A stretch of DNA of 20,083 nt from Thiobacillaceae bacterium (GCA_012274165.1 JAAPAA010000154.1:1-20083); one strand, 5' to 3'; numbered from the stretch's first letter, positions 6,832-15,129 are shown. Notes: generated from the letters alone by a model not told the origin. Translations and numbers: made by a program.

Positions 6832-7227
6832 ATGAGCGAATACGGATTCGATACCCAGATCAGCGGCCCTTTTGACGCAGCCGTTGACAAAGTTACCGCC
6901 GCGCTGAAAACCGAAGGCTTCGGCGTGCTGACCGACATCGACGTGCAGGCCACGATGAAGGCCAAGCTCAACGTCGACGGCCGTCCCTACCGCATTCTCG
7001 GCGCCTGCAACCCGCCGCTGGCGCATCAGGCCATCACGGCAGAGCCCGATGCGGGCATGCTGCTGCCCTGCAACGTGGTGGTGCGCGAGGAAGCGGATGG
7101 CAAGGTGACCGTGTCCTTCCTCGACCCCGGCATCATGGTCAAACTGGTGAGCAATACCGTCGTGCATGGTGTTGCGACCGAAGCACGTGCGCGGCTGCTG
7201 CGGGTAAGAGACAGCCTGTCGGCCTGA
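6832..7227 (+). CDS. DUF302 domain protein
   Basis: This 131-residue soluble protein spans a single DUF302 domain. Recognisable features are the start MSEYGFDTQISGPFDAAVDK, the segment TEGFGVLTDIDVQATMKAKL, the YRILGACNPPLAHQAI block (the C-N-P motif is typical), LLPCNVVVREEADGKV and a C-terminal DPGIMVKLV. DUF302 proteins are small dimeric folds of unproven biochemical role. They are often found near redox, sulfur or heavy-metal genes, but no such neighbour is present here. The ATG is preceded by AGGAGT at a 6-nt spacing, a good ribosome binding site. It is monocistronic and ends at a strong hairpin terminator shared with the converging GGDEF-EAL gene. Confidence 0.92.
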   Translation: MSEYGFDTQISGPFDAAVDKVTAALKTEGFGVLTDIDVQATMKAKLNVDGRPYRILGACNPPLAHQAITAEPDAGMLLPCNVVVREEADGKVTVSFLDPGIMVKLVSNTVVHGVATEARARLLRVRDSLSA

Positions 7228-7240
7228 GCGATTGATGCCA

Positions 7241-7272
7241 ACAAAAAAGCCCGCGTTTGCGGGCTTTTTTGT
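7241..7272. terminator. Bidirectional intrinsic terminator
   Basis: The core stem GCCCGC / GCGGGC with a GTTT loop is flanked by six A on the left and six T on the right, plus a further AC/GT pair, making a 14-bp symmetrical hairpin. It follows the DUF302 stop by 13 nt. Because of the A and T flanks it can also end minus-strand transcription from the GGDEF-EAL gene. Confidence 0.95.
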
Positions 7273-7310
7273 TGTGCTATTGATCCGGCACCAATGAAAC
7301 CTGGACGCCA

Positions 7311-7340
7311 TTCGGCCTGAGCCATCTCGAAGGGCTCAGG
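7311..7340. repeat. REP-like palindromic element
   Basis: CCTGAGCC (7316-7323) and GGCTCAGG (7333-7340) form 8-bp inverted arms around a short loop. The sequence around them (TTCGGCCTGAGCC, then TCGAAGGGC) resembles the dispersed palindromic repeats of the TTCGGGCTGAGCCTGTCGAA type found in many proteobacterial intergenic regions. It lies between the shared terminator and the 3' end of the GGDEF-EAL gene. Only one copy is seen in this window. Confidence 0.5.
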
Positions 7341-7395
7341 ACTCAACGCGTGCAGACTTGTCGAACCTGACACGGGCGGTATCTGAAGAGTGGTT

Positions 7396-9825
7396 CTACG
7401 AACCGTCAGCCGCTGGCTCCAGCGCTGGCATCATCAGGCACATTACCCCTGCTTCGGCGTGCTCGGCGATGGCCTTGCAGGGCAGGATCACGTTCGGCCG
7501 GCCGAGGTGGTAACCCTGGACATAGTCGACACCAAAGGACTTGAGCAGCAGGAAACTGTCTTCGCTCTCGACGAATTCGGCCACGGTCTGCTTGCCCAGG
7601 GCATGAGCGATCTCGTTCATCGCCTTGACCATGGCCTGGTCAACCGGGTTGGCGGCGAGATTCTTGACGAAACGGCCGTCGATCTTGACCAGATTAACCG
7701 GCAGGTCGCGCAGGTAGGCAAACGACGACATGCCGGAGCCGAAGTCATCAAGCGCCGTCAGGCAGCCGATCTCTTGCAGTTTGCGCAGGAAGGTCTCGGC
7801 CACGGCCATGTCGGCGATGGCCACGGTCTCGGTGACTTCAAACGTGAGTGCCGCGGGGTCAAGACCGGTGGCCTTGAGCCGATCGATGATCAGGTCGCAG
7901 ACGGACGGCTGGGTCAGGGTCTGGCCGGAGAGATTCAGGGCATAGCGCAGGTTCGGAGTGATGAGGCGCTGAGCGGCCAGGGTCTCGATGGCGTTCACGA
8001 TCACCCAGCGGTCGATATCGGCCGAGAGACTAAAGCGCTCAGCCGCGGGCAGGAAGCCGCCGGGCAGGATCATGCCATTGTCGTCATCCAGCATGCGGAT
8101 CAAAACCTCGAAGGACTCGACCTCACCAGACTGGCTGCTGACAATCGGCTGGCAGGCCAGTGCGAAGCGGTTGTGTTCGATCGCCTCGCGTATGCGGCGC
8201 GACCACCCCATGTCGAGCGACATACCCGTAATGCGGCTCTCGTCGGCCGCCTCGAAAATGTGAATGCGATTGCGGCCGCCACACTTGGCGAGATGGCAGG
8301 CGACGTCGGCCTGCGACAGCACCAAACTCGCGGACTCCACCTCCGGGGTGATGTTGGCCACGCCGATGGAGCAACCGATGTCGACGCGCTTTCCAGCATG
8401 CTTGAAATAATAGTCCGCCAGGGACTTGCGAAAAGATTCGGCGATGCCGCCAACCTGATCGGGATGGACCGCGTAGAGCAACACGGTGAATTCGTCGCCA
8501 CCGAGACGGACGATGAGGTCGCCCTTGCGCGCCCGGTGTCTGAGAATGTCTGCCACCTCGATCAATAATTTGTCGCCGGCGGCATGGCCCAGGGTGTCAT
8601 TGACGTATTTGAAGTTATCGAGGTCGATATACAGCAGGGCAAAGCTTTCGCGGACGCGGCGTGCGCGTTCCACGACCCGCTCGAGTTCCTGCTGGAAATA
8701 CGTGCGATTGTAGAGCCCGGTGAGCCCGTCGTGCTCAGCCATCTTCTTGAGATGTTCCATGAGCGCCTTGCGCTCGCTGATGTCGGCAACGAGCGCCGTG
8801 TAGAGCGGTTCGTCCTCGATCACGATCTCGCTTACCTTGAGCGCGAGCGGGAAGCGGATGCCGTCCTGCTGGCGGCCGATAACCTCGCCCTCGTGCCCGA
8901 GCAGGCGCTGGATCTCGCTGCGCATGAAGTGTTCGAGATAGCCTTCGCGCCGGTCCGATGCGTCGGTAGGGGGAATCAGGACACTCAGATCCTTGCCGAC
9001 GATCTCGGCCTCGGCGTAGCCAAACAGCCGCTCGGCGGCACGGTTGAAACTGCGGATCAGGCCATCGCGATCGAAGGTCATGATGCCTTCCGCAGCGTTG
9101 TCGAGGATGGTTTCGAGACGTTGCTGGCGGGAATGCACGACTTTGCGCATTTCTACGAACTCGGCCATCAATATTGTCCGCTCGCGTTTCGCGCGCGTCA
9201 GCACCAATATGGCGATCAGGGTACTGAGGCCAAACGCAACGAAGGTGAGCGCGATCATCAGGACGCGCGAACGAGTGGCGTCCTTGCCTGTTTCGGTCTC
9301 GCGCTCCTCGGCATCAGATTTGAGATGAAGCAGAATCCGGTCAGCCTGTGCCAGCACCGCCTCCTGGGCGGGCAGCGCCTCAGCCAGCAACAACTTCCGG
9401 GCCTCGCCGATGCTGTCTTCACGCAGATTCTCGACGATACGGTTATTCAGTGGAGTGAGGGCCGTGGTGAGTTTGCGCAGAACCTCGAGGCTGGCCTTTT
9501 CTTCCGCGTCCAGGGGCAGTTTTTCCAACTGGCTCCTGAAACCCACAAACCGGACGGCCAGCACGTCGTACATCATGATGGTTGCGTCGCGGTCGAACGG
9601 GTCATTCTGCAGGACCATCTTGTTCATGGTCACCATCCGATCGCGGATGGTCGACCTCATGGAATTGATGAGCTCGATCTTGCGGTTGTGGGTTTCAACC
9701 AGGTTTTTGAACTCACCCTGCAAGAGATTGATGCGTACGATCGCCGTTACAGCCGTGGCGGTCAGAAGCAACAGAATGGCGATAAAACCAAGGCTCAGCT
9801 GAAAAAAGGGGCGTTTGGCATTCAT
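7396..9825 (-). CDS. Membrane-bound PAS-GGDEF-EAL cyclic-di-GMP enzyme
   Basis: This 809-residue inner-membrane protein makes and/or degrades cyclic di-GMP. A first membrane helix (about 8-28, LSLGFIAILLLLTATAV) and a second (about 188-208) flank a helical periplasmic domain of four-helix-bundle chemoreceptor type. PAS follows (about 235-355, ILDNAAEGIMTFDRDG). The cyclase has an intact GGDEF at 442-446, with the product-inhibition site RKGD (RxxD) exactly five residues upstream. In the phosphodiesterase domain EAL is EVL, with Glu at about 573. The other expected residues appear intact: NLSGQ, FEVTET, LDDFGSG, VKIDG, AEFVE and VQGYHLG. ATG 9825 was chosen because the first helix starts 7 residues later. 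In-frame starts at 9876 and 9894 would add 17 or 23 residues, and none has a clear ribosome binding site. Either or both activities may be live. Confidence 0.95.
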   Translation of the reverse strand: MNAKRPFFQLSLGFIAILLLLTATAVTAIVRINLLQGEFKNLVETHNRKIELINSMRSTIRDRMVTMNKMVLQNDPFDRDATIMMYDVLAVRFVGFRSQLEKLPLDAEEKASLEVLRKLTTALTPLNNRIVENLREDSIGEARKLLLAEALPAQEAVLAQADRILLHLKSDAEERETETGKDATRSRVLMIALTFVAFGLSTLIAILVLTRAKRERTILMAEFVEMRKVVHSRQQRLETILDNAAEGIMTFDRDGLIRSFNRAAERLFGYAEAEIVGKDLSVLIPPTDASDRREGYLEHFMRSEIQRLLGHEGEVIGRQQDGIRFPLALKVSEIVIEDEPLYTALVADISERKALMEHLKKMAEHDGLTGLYNRTYFQQELERVVERARRVRESFALLYIDLDNFKYVNDTLGHAAGDKLLIEVADILRHRARKGDLIVRLGGDEFTVLLYAVHPDQVGGIAESFRKSLADYYFKHAGKRVDIGCSIGVANITPEVESASLVLSQADVACHLAKCGGRNRIHIFEAADESRITGMSLDMGWSRRIREAIEHNRFALACQPIVSSQSGEVESFEVLIRMLDDDNGMILPGGFLPAAERFSLSADIDRWVIVNAIETLAAQRLITPNLRYALNLSGQTLTQPSVCDLIIDRLKATGLDPAALTFEVTETVAIADMAVAETFLRKLQEIGCLTALDDFGSGMSSFAYLRDLPVNLVKIDGRFVKNLAANPVDQAMVKAMNEIAHALGKQTVAEFVESEDSFLLLKSFGVDYVQGYHLGRPNVILPCKAIAEHAEAGVMCLMMPALEPAADGS

Positions 9826-10151
9826 TAGTGGGGGTATCGGTATCGCCCGCAGAATCTTTAATCCAAACGGCGGCATGGCACCGTCTCGCACCACAGAACA
9901 AGGGGCACTTGCGGTCTTTGTTGTCTGGTTTTTGACAGCCAGTCAGGCGAGTCGGGGTCAGGCTTGCAGTCACGTATCCAGCCTGGATGTTGAGCATCCG
10001 CCCAGGCTGAAGAACTGAAGGTCGATGAGATTGTTCAGGTCATCGGATACCGCCTGAATCCGGTCGATGACACGGGGTATGCCAAAACTTGAAGTTAGCG
10101 AATCAGGTGAATCGGGTCAGTGCGCGCGCAACACCCGCCCGGTGTGTTTTA
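9826..10151. other. Gene-free interval with possible small coding remnant
   Basis: These 326 bp separate the GGDEF-EAL start from the DUF2288 gene end and hold no confident gene. On the minus strand a frame ending at 9970 reads RVIDRIQAVSDDLNNLIDLQ, then FFSLGGCSTSRLDT and a stop. It looks protein-like but has no start codon with a ribosome binding site. It may be the decayed end of a gene or chance. Any promoter for the GGDEF-EAL gene should also lie here; no convincing -35/-10 pair was found. Confidence 0.35.
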
Positions 10152-10481
10152 CTACGAATCCAGTTCCTTCAGCACTTCCTGCACCAGCACCCACGGTGCC
10201 ACCACCACCGCCCAGAACATCGGCTGGCGCGCATGCCAGCCCTCGGCGTCGCCCATATCTGCGAGGGCGATGCGGCCATCGGCCAGCCAGGTCTGAGCTT
10301 CGGCTGTGTTGTTTTCGGCTATCAGCAGCGCAGCATCGATCAGGTCCACGCCAACGGCAACCTTGACGACGTCGCCGCGTGCGAAGTGGCGTTCGAGTTC
10401 CGCCCAGGCGAGCTGGGCGGTTTCGAGGTTGAGCTTGTCGCGCAGAATCTCGCTGTTTTGATCTGATGGATTGGCTGTCAT
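10152..10481 (-). CDS. DUF2288 family protein
   Basis: This 109-residue soluble protein belongs to the uncharacterised DUF2288 family. The recognisable core is LRDKLNLETAQLAWAELERH, then RGDVVKVAVGVDLIDAALLI, then FWAVVVAPWVLVQEVLKEL at the C-terminus. Length equals the family norm. Its ATG (10481) overlaps the stop of ygiQ by 4 nt (ATGA), so it is translationally coupled to, and probably expressed with, the radical SAM gene. No catalytic motif is evident and no function is known. Confidence 0.85.
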   Translation of the reverse strand: MTANPSDQNSEILRDKLNLETAQLAWAELERHFARGDVVKVAVGVDLIDAALLIAENNTAEAQTWLADGRIALADMGDAEGWHARQPMFWAVVVAPWVLVQEVLKELDS

Positions 10482-12688
10482 GGCCGGCTCTTTCCGCCAC
10501 CGCGGCGCTGACTCAGCGGATGCTTGGGCACTTGCGGCGGGCGCCCGCGTGTGGCGGGCGGCGCGACACGTGGCTCGCCCTTGACCGGCACGTCGCGCAG
10601 GATGCGTGCGCCTTCGGGGCGTTTGCCGGTGCCGGCGGGCTGGAACAGCGGGATCAGGTGCTTCTTGCTGTTGCCGATCAAATCCTCGCGTCCCATTTCC
10701 TTCAACGCCTCGCGCAGCATCGGCCAGTTTTCGGCATCGTGATAGCGCAGGAAGGCTTTGTGGAGGCGGCGCATGCGGCCCTGTTTGACGACTTCAACCG
10801 ATTCACCCTTGCCGCCCAGCACCTTTTTGAGCGGGTTCTTTTCGGTGTGGTACATGGTCGTCGCCAGCGCCATCGGCGTCGGCAAAAAGGTCTGCACCTG
10901 ATCCAGCCGGAAGTCGTGCTTCTTGAGCCACAGCGCGAGGTTCAGCATGTCTTCCAGCGTGGTGCCGGGGTGGGCGGCGATGAAGTAGGGGATCAGATAC
11001 TGCTTCTTGCCGACGGACTTGGAGGCGGCCTCGAACAGGGTCTTGAAGCGGTCGTACGCGCCCATGCCGGGCTTCATCATTTTTGACAGCGGGCCGGCTT
11101 CGGTGTGCTCGGGGGCGATCTTGAGATAGCCGCCGACGTGGTGCTGCACCAGTTCCTTGATGTATTCGGGCGAGCGCACCGCGAGGTCGTAGCGCAGCCC
11201 CGAGCTGATTAGCACCTTCTTGATTCCGGGCAGCGTGCGGGCGCGGCGATACATGCTGATGAGCGGCGCGTGGTCGGTGTTGAGGTTGTCGCAGATGTCG
11301 GGGAACACGCAGCTCAAACGGCGGCAGGCTTTCTCGATCGTTTCCGACTTGCACGCCATGCGGTACATGTTCGCAGTGGGGCCGCCGAGGTCGGAAATCA
11401 CGCCGGTGAAGCCGGGCGTTTTGTCGCGGATCGCCTCGATTTCCTTGATGACCGAATCTTCCGAACGGCTCTGGATGATGCGGCCCTCGTGTTCGGTGAT
11501 CGAGCAGAAGGTGCAGCCGCCGAAGCAGCCACGCATGATGTTGACCGAGAAGCGGATCATTTCCCACGCCGGAATCTTGGCGTCGCCGTAGCTCGGGTGC
11601 GGCGCGCGCGCGTAGGGCAGGTCGTAGACGCCGTCCATGTCGGGGGTCGACAGCGGAATCGGCGGCGGATTCAGCCAGACGTCGCGTTCGCCGTGCGCCT
11701 GGCGCAGCGCGCGGGCGTTGCCCGGATTCGATTCGAGGTGCAGCACGCGCGAGGCGTGCGCGTAAAACGACGGGTTGTTTTTCACCTGGTCGTAATCGGG
11801 CAGGCGGATCACGGTGCGCTCGCGCACGTCCTGTTTGGCGGCGAGCCGTTCGGCTTTCGGCACGATGCGAATTGGCGCCGTTGTAGTTAAAGCAGCGCCT
11901 TCGGACGACTTTGCGGTGGGTCCGTCCGGTGTCATCGCGTAGGGATCGACATGGGCGTCGATGGCGCCCGGTGTGTCGAGTTCGGTGGACAACACTTCCA
12001 GCCAGTTGGCGGCGGGTTTCCACTCGCGTCCCACCATGAAACCGGTGCCGCGCACGTCGCGGATGTCGGCGATTTTCTCGCCCTTGGCCAGGCGTTCGGT
12101 GACCTCCAGCAGGGCGCGTTCGGCGTTGCCGAAAATCAGCAGGTCGGCCTTGGAGTCCGGCAGCACCGAGCGGCGCACCGTGTCGGACCAATAATCGTAG
12201 TGCGCGATGCGGCGCAAGGACGCCTCGATCGAGCCGATGATCACCGGCGTGCCTGGATAGGCCTCGCGGCAGCGCTGGGCATACACCGTGACCGCGCGGT
12301 CGGGGCGCTTGTTGGGTGCGCCGTGCGGCGTGTAGGCATCGTCGGAACGGGTTTTGCGGTCGGAGGTGTAGCGGTTGACCATCGAATCCATGTTGCCCGC
12401 CGTCACGCCGAAATACAGCGTCGGCTGACCGAGGGTGCGAAACGCATCGGCCGAGAGCCAGTCGGGCTGGCTGATGATGCCGACGCGATAGCCCTGCGCT
12501 TCCAGCAGCCGTCCGACCAGCGCCATGCCGAAGCTGGGGTGGTCGATGTAGGCGTCGCCCGTCACCAGAATGATGTCGCACGCATCCCATCCGAGCGCGG
12601 TCATTTCGGCGCGCGACATCGGCAGGAAGGGCGCCGTGCCGAAGCGGGCGGCCCAGTGTTTGCGGTGGGAGAACAGGGCGGGTGTCAT
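10478..12688 (-). CDS. ygiQ: YgiQ family radical SAM protein
   Basis: This 736-residue cytosolic protein is of the YgiQ (UPF0313) type. The N-terminal domain (about 1-330; WDACDIILVTGDAYIDHPSF, then VIIGSIEASLRRIAHYDYWS) resembles cobalamin-binding-type folds. The radical SAM domain follows with the cluster motif CFGGCTFC (Cys 388, 392 and 395), then SDLGGPTANMYRM, LRYDLA and APEHTE. The C-terminal tail is low-complexity and basic (KRPEGARILRDVPV, RGRPPQVPKHPLSQRRGGGK). The family cleaves SAM with a 4Fe-4S cluster, but its substrate is not established. The ATG at 12688 matches the family start (MTPALFSHRKHWAARFG), although no Shine-Dalgarno is seen. TAAAAT lies only 6 nt before the ATG, raising the possibility of a leaderless transcript. 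It overlaps the DUF2288 gene by 4 nt. Confidence 0.96.
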   Translation of the reverse strand: MTPALFSHRKHWAARFGTAPFLPMSRAEMTALGWDACDIILVTGDAYIDHPSFGMALVGRLLEAQGYRVGIISQPDWLSADAFRTLGQPTLYFGVTAGNMDSMVNRYTSDRKTRSDDAYTPHGAPNKRPDRAVTVYAQRCREAYPGTPVIIGSIEASLRRIAHYDYWSDTVRRSVLPDSKADLLIFGNAERALLEVTERLAKGEKIADIRDVRGTGFMVGREWKPAANWLEVLSTELDTPGAIDAHVDPYAMTPDGPTAKSSEGAALTTTAPIRIVPKAERLAAKQDVRERTVIRLPDYDQVKNNPSFYAHASRVLHLESNPGNARALRQAHGERDVWLNPPPIPLSTPDMDGVYDLPYARAPHPSYGDAKIPAWEMIRFSVNIMRGCFGGCTFCSITEHEGRIIQSRSEDSVIKEIEAIRDKTPGFTGVISDLGGPTANMYRMACKSETIEKACRRLSCVFPDICDNLNTDHAPLISMYRRARTLPGIKKVLISSGLRYDLAVRSPEYIKELVQHHVGGYLKIAPEHTEAGPLSKMMKPGMGAYDRFKTLFEAASKSVGKKQYLIPYFIAAHPGTTLEDMLNLALWLKKHDFRLDQVQTFLPTPMALATTMYHTEKNPLKKVLGGKGESVEVVKQGRMRRLHKAFLRYHDAENWPMLREALKEMGREDLIGNSKKHLIPLFQPAGTGKRPEGARILRDVPVKGEPRVAPPATRGRPPQVPKHPLSQRRGGGKSRP

Positions 12689-12717
12689 GGCGTGATTTTA
12701 CCGGTCAGGCGGAGCAT

Positions 12718-12761
12718 AAAAGACAGGCGGCCAGGAGGGTTATTCCCCGCCTGGCCGCCTG
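12718..12761 (-). terminator. Intrinsic terminator of the FKBP gene
   Basis: Perfect 12-bp arms CAGGCGGCCAGG (12724-12735) and CCTGGCCGCCTG (12750-12761) enclose a 14-nt loop. Read on the minus strand, the hairpin is followed by TCTTTTA. It begins 36 nt after the FKBP stop and ends just before the ygiQ start region. Confidence 0.88.
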
Positions 12762-12796
12762 CCCGCCTTGCGAAATGTCGAGGCTGCTGGTTCGAC

Positions 12797-13123
12797 TTAA
12801 TGGACTTGCAGCAGTTCCACGTCGAACACCAGCGTCGCGTTCGGCGGAATCACGCCGCCAGCACCGCGTTCGCCGTAACCCAGCTGCGGCGGGATGGTGA
12901 GCTTGCGCTTGCCGCCAACTTGCATGCCGGCCACGCCCTGATCCCAGCCGGCGATGACGCGACCCGCGCCGAGTTTGAAGTCGAAGGGGTCGTTGCGGTC
13001 GACGCTGGAGTCGAACTTGGTGCCGTCGGTGAGCCAGCCGGTGTAATGCACGACCACGGTCTGGCCTGCGGTTGCGGTGTCGCCGGTGCCGACGACGAGG
13101 TCTTCGATAATGAGTTCGGACAT
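12797..13123 (-). CDS. FKBP-type peptidyl-prolyl cis-trans isomerase
   Basis: This 108-residue protein is a single FKBP domain that catalyses proline isomerisation during protein folding. Family signatures are VVVHYTGWLTDGTKFDSS, the FKLGAGRVIAGWDQGVAGM block, the KRKLTIPPQLGYGERGAGG segment and the C-terminal IPPNATLVFDVELLQV. The active-site aromatic and acidic residues (Y27, F37, D38, W60 and Y84 by my count) are present. There is no signal peptide, so it is predicted to be cytosolic. The start ATG has no clear Shine-Dalgarno; a TAGAAT hexamer (complement of 13156-13161) 32 nt upstream may be its -10. It is separate from the TRAP genes, and a strong terminator follows. Confidence 0.96.
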   Translation of the reverse strand: MSELIIEDLVVGTGDTATAGQTVVVHYTGWLTDGTKFDSSVDRNDPFDFKLGAGRVIAGWDQGVAGMQVGGKRKLTIPPQLGYGERGAGGVIPPNATLVFDVELLQVH

Positions 13124-13183
13124 GATTTTAAATAAGAAACTGGACGAGGGCTTGCATTCTAACAGGTGGCTGGCCGGATGGAT

Positions 13184-14590
13184 TTACCGCCATTCGGCAG
13201 GCAGATAACCAGCCGCCGGATCGACCTCGATCGGGATTTCGGTGACGCTGCTGGCATCCGCAGGCGCGTCGACCAGCACGATGGCGGGGAAGGCCAGCAC
13301 CATCGCAACCATGAAGAGCTGGATGAGCAGAAACGGAATCGCGCCCCAGTAAATGTCGCTGGTGCGGATGGATTTGGGCGCCACGCTCTTCAGATAAAAC
13401 AGCGCAAAGCCGAACGGCGGGTGCATGAACGCGGTCTGCATGTTGACCGCGAGCATCACGCCGAACCAGATCGGATCGATGCCGAGCTTGTGCGCGACCG
13501 GCGCCAATAGCGGCACGGCGATGAAGGCGATCTCGAAAAAGTCGAGAAAGAACGCCAGCACGAACACCATCAGATTGACCACGACCAGGAAGCCGAGCAC
13601 GCCGCCGGGCAGCTGGTTGAACAGGTGCTCGACCCACAGATCGCCGTTCAGCCCGCGGAATACCAGAGTGAAGATGGTCGAGCCGATCAGGATGAAAATG
13701 ACGAAAGTGGTGAGCTTGGTGGTGCTGTCCACCGCCTGCGTGAGTTGCAGCCGCGTTAGCCGGCCGCGCGCCAGCGCCAGCAGCAGTGCGCCCGCTGCGC
13801 CCATCGCGCCGCCTTCGGTGGGGGTGGCGACGCCGAGAAAGATGGTACCGAGCACCAGAAAGATCAGCACCAGCGGCGGCACCAGCGTGGTGAGCACGCG
13901 AGCAAGCAAGGCGGTGCCATGCAAGGTGCGCGCGCTGGCGGGCATTGCAGGCGCGGCTGCGGGTTTGACCAGGGTGACGAAGAAAACATAGAGCAGATAC
14001 AAGCCGACCAGCGCCATGCCCGGCAGCAGGGCGCCCTTGTACATGTCGCCGACCGACGCACCGAGTTGATCCGCCAGCACGATCAGCACCAGCGAGGGCG
14101 GAATGATCTGCGCCAGCGTGCCGGAAGCGGCGATGACGCCCGACGCCAGCCGCTTGTCGTAGCCGTAGCGCAGCATCACCGGCAGCGAAATCAGCCCCAT
14201 TGCGATCACCGACGCGGCGACCACGCCGGTGGTGGCGGCGAGCAGCGCGCCGACGAAAATCACCGCGTAGGCCAGCCCCCCTCGCATCGAGCCAAACAGC
14301 TGGCCGATGGTGTCGAGCAGGTCTTCGGCCATGCCCGAGCGTTCGAGGATCAGCCCCATCAAAGCGAAGAAGGGAATGGCCAGCAAGGTCGGGTTGGCGA
14401 CGATGCCGTAAACACGTTCGGGCAGCGCCTGCATCAGCGAGAAATCGAACGCGCCGTTGCTCAAGCCGATTGCGGCGAACAACAGGCCGTTGGCGGCAAG
14501 CGCGAACGCCACCGGATAACCCAGCAGCAAAAACACCACCAGGCCGAGGAACATCAGGGGCGCGACGCTTTCCATTAGAACCGGCTCCAT
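13184..14590 (-). CDS. dctM: TRAP transporter large permease subunit (DctM)
   Basis: This is the ion-coupled translocation subunit of a TRAP transporter, with about 12 membrane segments in 468 residues. Landmarks are the start APLMFLGLVVFLLLGYPVAF, NPTLLAIPFFALMG, the GALLAATTGVVAASVIAMG re-entrant region, SGTLAQIIPPSLVLIVLAD, and ATPTEGGAMGAAGALL, a conserved DctM motif. The tail after residue ~440 is hydrophilic (SSVTEIPIEVDPAAGYLPAE). ATG 14590 is preferred over the overlapping GTG at 14593: it shares one base with the dctQ stop and follows GGAGGAGG at a suitable distance. It is translationally coupled to dctQ. No receptor gene is adjacent. Confidence 0.95.
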   Translation of the reverse strand: MEPVLMESVAPLMFLGLVVFLLLGYPVAFALAANGLLFAAIGLSNGAFDFSLMQALPERVYGIVANPTLLAIPFFALMGLILERSGMAEDLLDTIGQLFGSMRGGLAYAVIFVGALLAATTGVVAASVIAMGLISLPVMLRYGYDKRLASGVIAASGTLAQIIPPSLVLIVLADQLGASVGDMYKGALLPGMALVGLYLLYVFFVTLVKPAAAPAMPASARTLHGTALLARVLTTLVPPLVLIFLVLGTIFLGVATPTEGGAMGAAGALLLALARGRLTRLQLTQAVDSTTKLTTFVIFILIGSTIFTLVFRGLNGDLWVEHLFNQLPGGVLGFLVVVNLMVFVLAFFLDFFEIAFIAVPLLAPVAHKLGIDPIWFGVMLAVNMQTAFMHPPFGFALFYLKSVAPKSIRTSDIYWGAIPFLLIQLFMVAMVLAFPAIVLVDAPADASSVTEIPIEVDPAAGYLPAEWR

Positions 14591-15129
14591 CACACCTCCT
14601 CCGCCGGGACTTCGTGTTCCAGCACCAGCGCGCCCGTCAGCACGCCGATGCGCTTGATGATTTCGGCGACACCCTGCAGCGCCAGCAGGCCGAAACCCAC
14701 CGGCAACAGCAGCTTTACCGGCCAGCGCAACAGACCACCCGCGTCGGGCGACATTTCATGCGTCGTCCAGGCATCCATGAACATCGGCCAGCCCAGCCAG
14801 GCCAGCAGTCCCGCCATCGGCAGCAGGAAAAACAGCCCGCCGATCAAGTCGATCACCGCCTGGCCTTTGGCACCCAGCCGCCCGTAGAAAATATCGATCC
14901 GCACGTGGCCGTTGTGCTTCAGCGTGTAGCCCGCCGCCAGCAAAAACACCGCGCCGAACAGATACCACTGGATTTCCAGCCAGGCATTCGAGCTTGCGCC
15001 GAGCGCCCAGCGGGCGAGCGCATTGCCCGCCGAAACCAGCGTGGCGACCAGCACCAGCCAGATGACGAACTGGCCGATGCGTTCGGTGAGCGCGTCGATT
15101 GCGCGCGACAGGGTGAGGAGTGCGTTCAT
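14590..15129 (-). CDS. dctQ: TRAP transporter small permease subunit (DctQ)
   Basis: This four-helix membrane subunit of 179 residues pairs with DctM. Helices are at about 16-36, 50-68, 88-110 and 130-155. The segment WLEIQWYLFGAVFLLAAGY followed by LKHNGHVRIDIFYGRL is characteristic of the DctQ branch that works with TakP-like or mannitol/chloroaromatic-type receptors. ATG 15129 was chosen because it follows GAGG at an 8-nt spacing and matches family N-termini; an in-frame start at 15174 would add 15 unconvincing residues. It is first in a two-gene unit with dctM (1-nt overlap). The receptor expected beside it is missing; the only candidate in the window is at 2153. Confidence 0.94.
   Translation of the reverse strand: MNALLTLSRAIDALTERIGQFVIWLVLVATLVSAGNALARWALGASSNAWLEIQWYLFGAVFLLAAGYTLKHNGHVRIDIFYGRLGAKGQAVIDLIGGLFFLLPMAGLLAWLGWPMFMDAWTTHEMSPDAGGLLRWPVKLLLPVGFGLLALQGVAEIIKRIGVLTGALVLEHEVPAEEV

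Noticed and set aside
8584..9828. Long plus-strand open frame (414 codons) opposite the GGDEF-EAL gene
   Set aside because: Antisense shadow. The minus-strand product has complete PAS, GGDEF and EAL motifs; the plus-strand product has none.
10803..12590. 595-codon minus-strand frame inside ygiQ
   Set aside because: It lies in a shifted frame of ygiQ and is Arg/His/Pro-rich without domains; the radical SAM cysteine motif is in the ygiQ frame.
11951..13135. 394-codon plus-strand frame across ygiQ and FKBP
   Set aside because: It reads antisense through two recognised genes and a strong terminator, with no family similarity.
14591..14593. GTG as dctM start
   Set aside because: The adjacent ATG at 14590 has better spacing to the GGAGGAGG sequence and adds only one residue difference.
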